A DNA stretch of 64,000 bases from Zygnema cylindricum (lineage: Eukaryota > Streptophyta > Zygnematophyceae > Zygnematales > Zygnemataceae): NCBI GenBank assembly GCA_037447655.1, contig JBBHKE010000059.1:250001-314000 (forward strand). The letters run 5' to 3'. The notes below the pieces were generated by a model. It saw nothing but the letters and a program-made list of their open reading frames with translations. It did no database searches and was not told the DNA's origin. Both the position numbers and the translations under genes were made by a program. Below, one piece after another: positions 38,001 through 48,300 of the stretch. Every line of letters starts with the position of its first letter. Position 1 is the stretch's first letter.

Positions 38001-38186
38001 CTGTAGTTTTTTTTTTTTTTGTTTTTTCACCTTTTGGGATTTTCCAACTTTTTTTTTTGCAGCTGGGCCGCCCTCGTCCAGCAAATGAACCGGATGTTCT
38101 ATCCTTCAGATGATGAAAAAAGTCCTTCCCATAACTCTGAATCAGAAGTTTATACCGATGATGACATCAGCGGGGATATAGGCTGA
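23301..38186 (+). CDS. Multi-pass membrane protein with Ig-like ectodomain (TRP/Flc-like signature)
   Basis: Seventeen exons: 23301-24407, 24808-24946, 25227-25360, 25567-25765, 26095-26315, 26640-26748, 27957-28101, 28742-28896, 33265-33473, 33856-34073, 34347-34655, 34929-35131, 36221-36526, 36862-36941, 37157-37270, 37557-37738, 38063-38186. All junctions are GT-AG and the exons form one open frame of about 1,317 codons. ATG alternatives are 23280 and 23610; from 23610 the hydrophobic PLSLFSILLCLFTFL segment would be a signal peptide near the N-terminus. The ectodomain has Ig-like modules, three ending in VTVSLPSGTTTDTVGN-type signatures, and many N-glycosylation sites. About eight membrane segments follow, after TALVTGSASLAVAL and in exons 12, 13, 15 and 16. 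The acidic cytoplasmic tail includes EVYTDDDISGD. The segment LHLQIFAITEQL...FYRQLAGSLKWS recalls fungal Flc/TRP-like proteins (from memory). Function unknown; surface sensing or transport is an inference. Confidence 0.8.
25945..26025 (+). repeat. (CT)n microsatellite in intron 4
   Basis: About 40 uninterrupted CT units lie 70 bases before the acceptor at 26094. They may act as part of an extended polypyrimidine tract. The length is likely polymorphic. Confidence 0.95.
26402..26625 (+). repeat. TACACCG-family element copy in intron 6... left end only
   Basis: The sequence is 'ataccgtgaattgttattag' then 'cgttaataccact'. It lies in the intron between 26315 and 26640. Its interior aligns with the copy at 2584. 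No inverted right end was seen before the acceptor, so the boundary is approximate. Confidence 0.45.
29957..30423. mobile_element. TA-target inverted-repeat element (Tc1/mariner-like MITE)
   Basis: Left end 'tacaccgtgaatcgtaatta', right end 'taattacgattcacggtgta': near-perfect inverted repeats of about 20 bases including the flanking TA. TA at both borders is the target duplication pattern of Tc1/mariner elements. At 467 bases it has no coding capacity. Related ends occur at 39584, 40620, 42184 and elsewhere in this window. Confidence 0.7.
30466..31169. mobile_element. TTA-target inverted-repeat element (PIF/Harbinger-like)
   Basis: It starts 'gggtggacttccattaggcg' directly after TTA and ends '...aatggaaggccaccc' directly before TTA. 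Three-base TTA/TAA duplications with short inverted ends are the hallmark of PIF/Harbinger elements. Three relatives are at 40927, 42577 and 48276. No transposase is encoded. Confidence 0.65.
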
Positions 38187-39270
38187 GCTTAGCATGATGG
38201 GTATGGTTATTGCTATAGCCGACGCAGCATTAATTCAAGGTATAGGATTCGCAAGTAGTTAGTGGTACACGATCTTTATTGGTAGGTTTAAAAGGGTTGA
38301 GAATGATAGATAGGCGTGTAATCAGTTGACACAAGGCAGATAAGGAGAGCGTTACGCTAGTCCTCATATTTTTTTTTTCTTTTCCCTTCGCTGTAAGTTG
38401 CACAATTTATTTATGTAGAAAAAAAAAGTTAACGCAACAGTTACCGGCTTGCCTTCCTTTATTCGCACATAAGTACAAAACAGGTGAAGGAGGGTTGCGC
38501 CCAATACAGCCTGTTGTTTGTTTGTGAGTACATAAGATTCAAGGCACTCCAGTCGTGGGTAGTTTTGGACTTCGTAGGTTTTTTGACAATGGAAAAAAGT
38601 CTCTTAGAGCAAGTCGAACTAGGATGTGTAGAACAATTTCAAAGTAAGAAAAAATATTAAAGAAAATATTTAGTTATGGAGGCGACATGGTGTCATTCTT
38701 TGGGTTGGAAATATAAAAAAAAAAAGTCCTTGTTTTGTTTGTTTGTACGAACAGTTTTGAAATGGCTCGGTTTTGGAAAATCAGCAACAATATAGTATAG
38801 CTTGTGAGATCAAACATATCGGTTCATCGGACATCCAATTTTCTGCAATAAATTTCACGACAATAAACTAATTGGAACCCACCTGTAAGTTGTATGAAAG
38901 GGGATTTCCCGCTTATAGATTTTTGCCCGTTTTTCCACTGTATCCTGACTCGACATCTGAGTTAACTCTGTTGCCACATCGCTCTTTTCCCTCCCTTTTC
39001 CTCCTTCCTTTCCCCTCTCCTCCCTTCCTCTTCCCTTCCCACTCCCCCCTTCCCCCACTCCCCCCCCTTTCCTCCTTCTCCCCCACCCTCCGCGCACTTC
39101 CTCTCTCCCCTCTCCCTCCCTCAACTTCACTTTTTTTCTACCGGTATCATACCTGTATGTCTCTACATTGTTAAATTCATAAATTGTATCTGCGCGGTTG
39201 CTCAATTTGCAAGGCTGCCACCACGGTTCGAACCGCGGCGGTGAAACTGCGGCAGGACTTATTAACGATC
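38187..39270. other. 3' flank of the Ig-like membrane protein gene
   Basis: It contains the 3'UTR, with an AATAAA at about 38846, and a C/T-rich tract at 39000-39120. Near 39195-39245 there is a tRNA-like stretch. No coding is recognised. Confidence 0.4.
39195..39245 (+). repeat. Possible tRNA-derived SINE head
   Basis: 'ggttgctcaatttgc' resembles a pol III A box, and 'ggttcgaacc' at about 39225 is a perfect B-box core about 30 bases later. The sequence does not fold into a full tRNA cloverleaf by eye, so a tRNA-derived SINE fragment is more likely than a tRNA gene. A chance B-box is possible. Confidence 0.3.
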
Positions 39271-39274
39271 AAAA

Positions 39275-39423
39275 TGTTAGTGTTGTGTATCGGTAGGATT
39301 TTGCCGATAACCGATATGTCCCTGTTTTGGCTTACCGATAATCGATATATTGTAATGATATATCGGCACCGGTGACATGAAAAGCCGATATTATCGGTTT
39401 TTCATCGCGATAACACCAGTACC
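39275..39423. repeat. Short element rich in CGATAT/ATATCG
   Basis: It begins 'agtgttgtgtatcgg' and ends '...atcgcgataacaccagt'. The termini are imperfect inverted repeats. The interior is made of 'ccgataatcgatat'-type palindromes. It resembles the larger element at 63217-63595, which starts 'agtgttgggtatcgg'. Confidence 0.4.
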
Positions 39424-39583
39424 GTTAACTATTGATGATAACTGTACGGTTTTTCGTACAGCTATTCGGATAAGTGTCCGTACTAAACTCCCGTTATACA
39501 AAGTACGGAACAGATTGTCATACGTGGCATGCTACGCTATATACAGTCAAAAATATAATACATTCTATTATACAATACTAATG

Positions 39584-39941
39584 TACACCGCCAATCGCTA
39601 TTATACTTTTTGAATTACAAAGGCATAAAAAGACACTTAACATTATAGCGCACACATGTGAATGTGCACTGGAAGAAAGAGATGCAAACTCGTTGAAATA
39701 AATCACGTTCTCATATGTTCGTCCGTCGACCGTGTGAACAGCGCGAGGGCGTACGAATTGTCAGATTTTGTACGGGTACAAATACTACTGTAGACATCGA
39801 AAGGGCGGGTATTTATTATTCAGGACAACCCAAATTACAGTTAGGGATTAATTAGTATTAAAAAATTCCCGATTAGTGTTAATAACACTATTCTTTTTTT
39901 ACGCTATTTATTCCTTTACTCTAATAGCGATTGACGGTGTA
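39584..39941. mobile_element. TA-target inverted-repeat element, uninterrupted copy
   Basis: Ends 'tacaccgccaatcgctatta' and 'taatagcgattgacggtgta'. The interior includes 'catgtgaatgtgcactgg' and 'gtacgaattgtcagatttt', which recur in the copy at 42184-43405. It lacks the insertion present there, so it serves as the empty-site reference for that nested copy. Confidence 0.7.
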
Positions 39942-40926
39942 CTATAATATAGCGTACTATAAATTTTTCTACTTATCGCCGATAAGGAATTTGTCGACTA
40001 TTTACACCGACCATTAATAGCGGTACACGTGTACTACGGACGATCTGATTTTATAAACGAAATGACATATCGAGACCACGCGAAGCGAAGGACGCGTGTC
40101 CTTATGACACAATGATGACAAGGGTGTTTGTTAACGGTCCGATGTGTACGCGGTCAATTAGGAAAGGCCAAAATTATCAGCCGAGGGATGTGATAGGCCC
40201 ATCAATCGAATCATCGCACAAAACGACAGTAGTATATTTTTTATCCAATTGGTCCCAACGCTTTGTAGTTCCATGTATAGCAGTAACATTGTCGCTTGAA
40301 GACAAAATTGTAAATGACAAGGCGACAAACAGATGTCGCGCAAACAGTGGTACTATGATTTTATGTTTTCAAGTCAAAACGTCACAGCATTGTACGGTTT
40401 CTTCTTTTTCTTTTTCTTTTCTTTTCCTGAGGTAAGGTTTCTTGAGCTGTACGTTCCTCCAATACCATTTCACGGAAAACAGACACCTGTCCAGTCAAGT
40501 GGACTCATATATCCGTCGAAGTCATATTTCATATTTACCGACGTCTGAGAAAAGACAAAATATTGAGAGCCCGGTTCAAAAACAAGGCGTTGAATTCGTA
40601 CAGGTGGAACCGTGGAATGTACACCGCGAATCGTTATTAGTGTCAAAGTTTAAATAGTGTTGAAGAAATTTACCGTAATTGATGCTAATTAAGAATTTGA
40701 TTTTTTTTTAAAAGGTCTATTATAATTTCGGCATTATGCTAATTTGGGAACAGCAAAAATGGAATTTTCGCCGTACGATTATATGCATTAATATATGTAT
40801 TCGTACAAAATTTTAGAAATCATACGCCGTCGTGAAATTTAAATATTCGTACAAGTCAGACTAATTTACGTGTCAGAATAATCCGGTTTTTGGAGCGCAC
40901 GTTCCTATGCGTGCGCGTTTGATTCA

Positions 40927-41674
40927 GGGTGAAGTTCCATTAGACGAAAAGTGGGGTTCCTTACTGGACGCCGTACGTTTTCGTACAGAGCCGTACAGAG
41001 CCGTACCATATTTTTTTTTTGTCGGACAAAACATCGTTACTGGAAAGCTGTCTAGAAGCTCCAATGATGTAGGCGTAATTCCTGACCTTTGGATGTTTCA
41101 CTTTTTGAGATCCGCGAAGTAATCGAGCACATCATCTAGTGGGCCCCAACTCTCCACGCCGAGGAGAGTTGGGGCCCACTAGATGATTTCCATTCATTAC
41201 CATTGGTACACGTGAAAAGGAAAAAAAAATATACGTTGTACAAGCGATCACAGGCGTGCACGTCGTACATGTCGTGTACCTCCTGCCACGTTGAATGCAG
41301 GTCAGGTGAAAAAATCCTCGCACGCTCCGTCTAACATCCACCGACATTCAAATTTTGCCGCAACCTTCAAAGTTTGTCGCGTCTTTTTGCCATTCTGTTT
41401 CAAACTTTTGATTTCCATTTTCAAAATCAAAATCTAGCCAAAAACTTTATGTACAAATCATTAATTACCTCCGGTGGTACATAAATTTCGTACTGATATT
41501 CCGTTTGTACATTTTTTTCAAGTTTTTTAGATTCTAGACTCTAACCTAGGTGGCCGCCAATCATAATTGAGGAAGATTTGTTACTGGCCCGACACAATGG
41601 AGCGGACTTATAGTAAACGCTGCCAGTAGACTTGTCCGTACATTTACTGGGAGCGCCTAATGGAACTTCACCCT
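40927..41674. mobile_element. PIF/Harbinger-like non-autonomous element, nested
   Basis: It starts 'gggtgaagttccattagacg' and ends '...taatggaacttcaccc'; the inverted ends match over at least 18 bases. Flanks are TCA (left) and TTA (right), close to the TTA duplication seen in its relatives. The interior contains the perfect hairpin at 41131-41187. Confidence 0.65.
41131..41187. repeat. Perfect 25-base inverted repeat with 7-base loop
   Basis: The arms at 41131-41155 and 41163-41187 are exact reverse complements, both containing 'agttggggcccactag' or its complement. The 7-base loop reads 'acgccga'. Perfect pairing in otherwise decayed DNA suggests a recent origin. Confidence 0.9.
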
Positions 41675-42183
41675 TAATTCATTTTTTGTAAATTTTTCAC
41701 TTGAAAAGGTACATTTATTATGGACGGCCTAACATCAACCGTACACCACACTATTTATATATTATTGTATTTTCGTTCTTTACGCTATTTTGTACGGTAC
41801 CTTAATTAACATCAAGGAAAAATTAAAATCATGTATCATATTTGAGGAATAAAATAAAAATTTTAAGAACCCAAATTAGTGACTTTGACACTAATAACGA
41901 TTTGCGGTGTACCTTGTGGAGTGGTACAGTAGACGTGTACGACGTTATCGTAAAGATTGAATAATAATTTATTTCATCAGCAGAAGGTTTTTGTCTTTTC
42001 TCTGCTACAATGTCACAGATTTTTAACCAATGGGCGTGAAGTGGCGCCGTACGTGCGATGGAAGGTACAGGTTCGACGCGGAGAGATAATGGTTGCGCAC
42101 ACCACAAAGTTTTGATTGACGCACCAGTCCAGCTAGGTCTTGCGCAACTGACAACTGGCGACAAAAGGTTGCAAAAGGTACAG

Positions 42184-43405
42184 TACAATGCCAATCGCTA
42201 TTAGAGTAAATAACGCTAATTCGGTGCTCTTTAAAAAAAAAAAAAACCTGAAATACAATCCATAATTCTAATTTTTTCTTTACGCCTTTTAGGGCTTTTT
42301 TTTAATTAGCGTTAATAACGGAAGTATACCGCAATGTTTATAGTGTGGTGTACGGACAGTTTTTTTCGTACCAAAATTTACTTTTTGAAATACAAATGTA
42401 CAAAAAGTCATTTAATGTAATTGCGCACGCATGTGAATGTGCACTGGGAAAAGAGACGCAAACTCGAATATTCAGATTTTGGCGTACGAATTATCAGATT
42501 TTGTACGGATACATATATTGATGTAGACATCAATACGGCGTGCATTTATTATTCGAAAAAACCCAAATTAGAGTTAGGGTCAAGTTCCACCAGTCGAAAA
42601 GTGGGGTAGTTTACAAAAATTCGCGACTATCTGTACCAATTTGTACCGCTTATTTTGTTTTTATAAGCGAAACAACATTACAAAGAATCTTGCCAATACT
42701 CTCTAAAGGTCTTGGAGGTAATACTGACCGTCAGATGTTCATCCGCGAGGCGTTCGCTTCATTTTTCTCTGTAGCTGCCAACGTACCTGTAAGAGGTGGG
42801 TTGGCAAATACAAAAAAAAATTAATCGTGACACGCTGGACAAATAAGCTACGTGTCACGATGGAAAACTAACGAAAATTGACGAAATTTGCACATGGTTA
42901 GTACGTTTCAAAATGCAACTGAAAATTAAAAAAGTAATCTTGAAACGGTCCTTCGTCGCGCAATTTCTTTCGTCATACTATTTTCGGCAAAGGATTTTCG
43001 TCATGTTCGAAAACACGAACACTAAGCAATGAGCTGGCGTAAAAGACTGGCGTTTGCAGAAAGTACAAAAGTTTTGTCGTATCATGATTTGGTACGCAAT
43101 TGAAGATTTGAAGTGAAATTTGTCGGTGTGAAGATTTTTAAAAGATTTTAAATATCCGGTCAAAACCTACGTGGTGCCACTCAATGTATAACACTCGGAT
43201 TACAGACTCTTCGTGATGGAACATCGACTCAATTAACCCGGCCCGTAGAGTTGGCCGTACGATTACACAAACTACTGATGGAACTTGACCCTTAGTGATG
43301 AATTAGTCTATATGTTTTTTTTTATTTGTTTTTTCCCAATTAGCGTTAATAACACTAATTGTTTACGCTATTTATTCCTTTATTATAATAGAGATTGGCG
43401 GTGTA
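42184..43405. mobile_element. TA-target element interrupted by a TTA-type element
   Basis: Ends 'tacaatgccaatcgctatta' and 'taatagagattggcggtgta'. The left 390 and right 110 bases align by eye with 39584-39941, and the difference is the insertion at 42577-43291. This gives direct evidence for the order of insertion. Confidence 0.7.
42577..43291. mobile_element. PIF/Harbinger-like element nested in a TA-target element
   Basis: It starts 'gggtcaagttccaccag' after TTA and ends '...ctgatggaacttgaccc' before TTA, a clear 3-base duplication. The interior shares 'acattacaaagaatcttgcc' with the copy at 48276. No transposase is encoded. Confidence 0.75.
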
Positions 43406-43804
43406 CTTCTCGCAATTTTAACAATGCTGAATAAAAGTTAGGCTTCGGAGATGATTGGCTGGTGAAACAAGAAAAAAGTTGAAGCATGCCCGGAGAAACA
43501 CTAAAATCCTCCAACCAACAAAATAAAGTAATAAACCATAGATGTCTCATGCGCATAAAACGCACGCATGAAATGCCCAAAAAATAACGAATATGCGCAT
43601 GAAACAAATTTCAAAAATTTATAAAATGCGTTGACCGACTTTGACTTTATGATAAAAGAAAAAATATAAAGACATCTAATAAAAAATACTACTACAACTT
43701 AATCAAACTTATTTTCGTTTTACGTTAATATGCGTACTTCTTAATTATCGTTAGCAACTCTAGTTTCGATTGCTTATAAAAAGTGCAATGTACGAATTGC
43801 CTCT

Positions 43805-44268
43805 GTTCGTACTAAACTATTCGTTATTCTGTACTGGCGTACAAAATAAGTGTCAGGTAATAGCGTCGACAGGGGAAATTGAGTGCGTCGCCACGGAAAA
43901 GCGTATTCAGATTTGATTCCACGCAATAACGACGAAAAAAAATCACGGAAACCTGTTCTCACATGTTTAATTGTCGAACATGTGAACACAGACTAATGGT
44001 AATGTTTAATTAGCGTTAATTGCTTTTTTTTCGACGTTATTTAAAATTTAAAGTGTAGTATAAAGAAAGAATCGGTTCGTACGCAAACTGCTCATTATTT
44101 TGTATGGACGTACAGAATTAGTGTCAGATAAGGGCGTCGACACGGGAAATTAAGTGCGTCGCCACGAAAAAGCGCACTCAGATTTGATTCTCAATCATAA
44201 AGACGAGGGAGAATCGCGAGAATCTGTTCTCACATATTCAAGCATCGAACATGTGAACAAAGACTATA
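43805..44268 (+). repeat. Tandem duplication of a ~190-base unit
   Basis: 43805-43996 and 44076-44268 are diverged copies. Both contain 'aagtgcgtcgccacg' or close variants, 'cagatttgattc', 'ctgttctcacat' and 'cgaacatgtgaaca'. They are followed by a right end of the TACACCG family at 44361-44383 ('taatagcgattcacggtgta'), so the duplication probably lies within an old member of that family whose left end has decayed. Confidence 0.6.
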
Positions 44269-44383
44269 GCGGTTCATCCAAATTACTGTTAGGTCTATAA
44301 ATTAGCGTTAGTTTTTGACTTTTTGTTGGCGTTAGGTCTTGAACCCAAAATAGTGTTTATCCCTAATAGCGATTCACGGTGTA

Positions 44384-45311
44384 CGTTCAACCCTTTATTT
44401 GAATATTTACGTACATTTTATCCGTACACCTTATCCGTACGAAAAATATACGCATTTTACGAAAGGTTCAAAATCTATAAAAAATAACGAAATTTCGTAA
44501 AAATGTCAATTCCGTACGAATGAGACATCTATGAAATAAACCCATTAGCGTCATGCCACGCTGTCAAACGACTTTAACTAACCAATCACTAAATTTTTTA
44601 TCAAAAACAAAGGAGAAAACTCTAAGCATTCTAAAGGCGAGCCGGCAAAAAAAGTCGAAACATTCGGCACCGGCGCGGTTCTCGGCGGCCGCTGACCGTC
44701 ACAAATTTCCATGCAAAGTCAAAGAAATATTGTAGGTGTACGCAATGTTTTCCTATTTTTTCCTAGAAACTCGTGAAACCGGAAGTCAACGGATCAAGTC
44801 AGCGCCGTTTGCGGCCAGCTTTGTACTATTTGTCGTATGAGGTTCGTACAGTTATGAACTTTTTCGACGTCAGCACTTGCGCCAAACCAAAATTCCACTT
44901 GCGACATCGTGGCCAATGTCGCACATGAGCGAAATTTTGACGCGTTCGGGACCAAAACGCGTAAGACACGACATTTCAGGTTCAGTTTTTTTTTAAACAT
45001 TATTTTTGGCGTTTTCTAAAAGACGCCACGTTCCCAGAAAAACGTCGCCCAAAAATATTGTCACGCCAAAATTTTCACCTTTACGAGACCGGGTAAAATG
45101 TACTTTTCTGCCAGTTTTTGTACGGAATTCCGGAAGACGGATCCCCTCTAATGGTACGGAGAACGCTATTGTTTCTCACTGTTTTTGGGACTAAGGAGAA
45201 AAGCTAGTATAGTACTACAGTGTTAAGGATTATTTTTGTTATTATTTCTTTTTAAATATTTTTGAAGGTGAAAAGTACGACAAAAGAGAAAAAGCTCCTA
45301 GGAAAGAATCC
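44384..45311. other. Upstream flank of the EXORDIUM-like gene
   Basis: AT-rich with several 'gtacg' motifs. No recognisable gene. It should contain the promoter and leader of the gene starting at 45312, but I cannot point to a specific TATA box. Confidence 0.35.
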
Positions 45312-48300
45312 ATGGCTGCTTGTCCGTACTTTTTCTTCTTTTTTCTCTCTTTTGTTAGTTTCACCTCAGCATTTTCGCAGCTTCACCGCGACGATTTTTC
45401 TAAAAAGGATTCAGAAGAGAAAACAGATAAAATTATTATTTCAAGCTTAGAGCAAAAAAAAAAAATTGGGATGTTTTTATAAAACCAACCGAAGAATCTT
45501 CCGCTGTGGAAAAACTGAAAACGGAGCAAGATTTCTCACATAGAACTGAGAAAACGAAAAAAACTGAAAAAAATCGAAACCTTTTTTCCTCAAGAAACTC
45601 GAATTGGGAAACTAAATTTCTCCGAGGAGCTTCAAAAACTTTTGATATTTCCGTAAATAACCCAAAAAAAGAAAAGAACAATAGAAGAAAATTAAACGAA
45701 TCGTCCGTAAGCTACGGAGGCGGCGGCTTAATGGTAGAAGGAGTCAATATCTACCTCTTATTTTATGGAAATTGGACCACAAAACGACAAAATAGTATCA
45801 AAACATTTATGTCATCTCTCAATTCTTCAAGTGGGACTTCTTCCCAACCTTCCCTCGAAGACTGGTGGAGCATATTGACGCTTTATAACGATATATCGGG
45901 AGTTTATGTTTCAAAAAACGATTTTTTGAAAGATTGTTATGTAGACTCCAACTTTTCTTCGGGATACTCTTTCTCTTTTGACTACAGTGTTGCCACAAAT
46001 TTGGCGGACAGTTTAATGATAAACGCGTCTTGGACCTTCGACGAAAATGGGATTTATGTCGTTCTTCTCACCGGAGTAACGGTACGAAATCAATTTTTTT
46101 TGCATTTTTTTATTTTTGTTTGGAAGTCAATTTTTTGGGATGATTTAGCTACCACAATTACATTAGTTTGCATTTGATAATTTTTGCAAGACTCAAGGAT
46201 TTGGGTCGCTTGCCGAGTCCAAAAATATGACTTACGAGTGAAAATAAATGAATTTGATTTAGTAGAATTTGCTAACAAATAGTGTGAAATAATGTTGATA
46301 ACCCAAAGTTCTTGACAAAATTCACATTGAAGATGGTACAAAACTTGCTATTTATTTTTCGTCTTACAATCCATTTGCCTTTGTACCCTCTTCCTTATGG
46401 TGTAATATTTTGTGGTTCTTATTTTGTGTTTTATTTTTCCTCTTACAACGAATATCCAAGTGGCAGGTAGTCGCCCACTTTGTAGTTATAAGTATTTTTC
46501 GCCCGTAAAGTCGCGACAACTCGTCGTCGTATTCGACGGAGTCGACATTTGTTCGAACAAATGTGGGCACAGTTTTTCGGAATCTTTATCTCCGAACGGA
46601 ATTAATGTGGACAATGTTATTTATCATCTTTCGGCTCAAATACCCAATATTGTAACTAATCTCGATGGAGCAAGTGGGTATAATACGACAAGCGGTAATT
46701 TCATCGGGTTGCAGTGTTGGTAAGATTATTCATTTAACAAGATCAACTCTAATTCATGTGAGTCAAATTTCGTCCTTTCTTTCTTTGGAAAAAGGAGGTA
46801 AGGTTTTCTATGAGGAAAGTTTTTTTTGTGGCAATGTTTGGATAAGTTTGTTATGTTGGAATTGATAAATTTGAAGGTTTTGTCCTCACATTCGATCTCG
46901 TGGCTTTAGCCTTTTTTTTCGTATAATCGCGTAGTTTTTCCATATTTCGCTTTGAAATGTAAAAAAGTACGGTTTCCCACTTTCTCCGTATAAAATTTCT
47001 GTTGGCTTTCATTTTGGAATTTAAATAACTTCCATTTTGACGATCGCATGTGGTATATATTATGTTACGGGGTATAATATAGTTGCGTATATTGGGAATT
47101 ATTGGTTATAATATATTTGGGTATATTGGAAATTAATGGGTATAATATATTGGGTATTATTGGGTATAATATATTAAGTATTATTGGGTATAATATATTA
47201 AGTATTATTGGGTATAATTGGGTATAATGGAAAGAAATTCACATAGGCAAGTTGTTGTGGTTTGAACAAATCCAATTATCCGAAGAAAATAAAATATAAT
47301 GAAAACCCTTTTCTAATTTAACTCAATAACAAAATTTAGAGCCTTGAAAATGTAATGATTACCTCCACATAAAATCCCCCACAAAATTGAAGTCTAGAAA
47401 GTCCAATTTTCGACCGCGTTTTTGATTTGTGGAAAATTATTTTCAACTTATCCCTTTTTTCTTCTCCTTCTTCTTCTTCTTCTTTTTTCTTATTCCCTTC
47501 TCCTTCTTCTTCTTCTTTTTTGCAGTTGTTTTGGCTTAAAACGGTTCCGTATTGTGTTCCACTTATGGATCCAATAAGGGTGATGGCCACCTTCTCTCCC
47601 CCTCCTCCCCACTCACCATCTCCCTCCTCTTTCACCTCTTTCGCCTTTCCCTCTACCTCCCTCCACTCCCATCCCGCTTCTCCAAAGTCATTTCAATTCT
47701 CCATTCTATCCACACCACCATCCTCCCCGCCTTCTAATTCACTACTTTCACCTCCATCTAAACCACCACCTCCTCGCAAGGTAAACCGCCACCGCCTCTA
47801 GTACGAGGCTCGAAACAGTCTCGCTCCACTAAAGGACAAAGGATGGAGAGGAGAGAAAGAGAGGAGGAGGAGGGAGGGGAGGGGGGAGGGAGGGAGGGGG
47901 GGAGGAGGGGAGAGGGGGGGGGGGGGAGGGGGAGGGAGGGGGAGGGAGGGCGAGGGAGGTAGAGAGAGGGAGAGAGAGATTAAAAAATCATAACAATTAT
48001 AATGACAGTAACAAGGGAAATGTTAAATTTATTCAACGGTAATTTAGGAATTAAAGATAGAAAAAAAAATAGTCCTAAATAATGATTTAGTGTAACAATA
48101 ATACCAAAAGAACAATGGTACCAATTAGGGGAAAATAGAAAAATGAGTAACAAGGAATAGTATTACACACAAATTAAAATAATAATTAAAAAAAGTATTA
48201 ACAATAATGACGGTACCGACAGTATAGCCTAAGTAACCACAACGTTGTTATCAACCGTAATAATAATAATACTAAGGGTGAACTTCCATCAGACGAAAAG

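Larger units (their letters stand above)
40620..41911. mobile_element. TA-target element carrying a nested element and a perfect hairpin
   Basis: Ends 'tacaccgcgaatcgttatta' and 'taataacgatttgcggtgta'. It is 1.3 kb long because a TTA-type element (40927-41674) lies inside it. A 25-base perfect palindrome sits inside that second element. No coding. Confidence 0.65.

Noticed and set aside
39584-44383. A hidden host gene among the many small frames
   Set aside because: All frames fall within inverted-repeat elements, are short, and share no recognisable domain or splice pattern.
47427-47530. First part of the 124-codon frame before the proline-rich exon
   Set aside because: It is a polypyrimidine tract of an intron, not coding.
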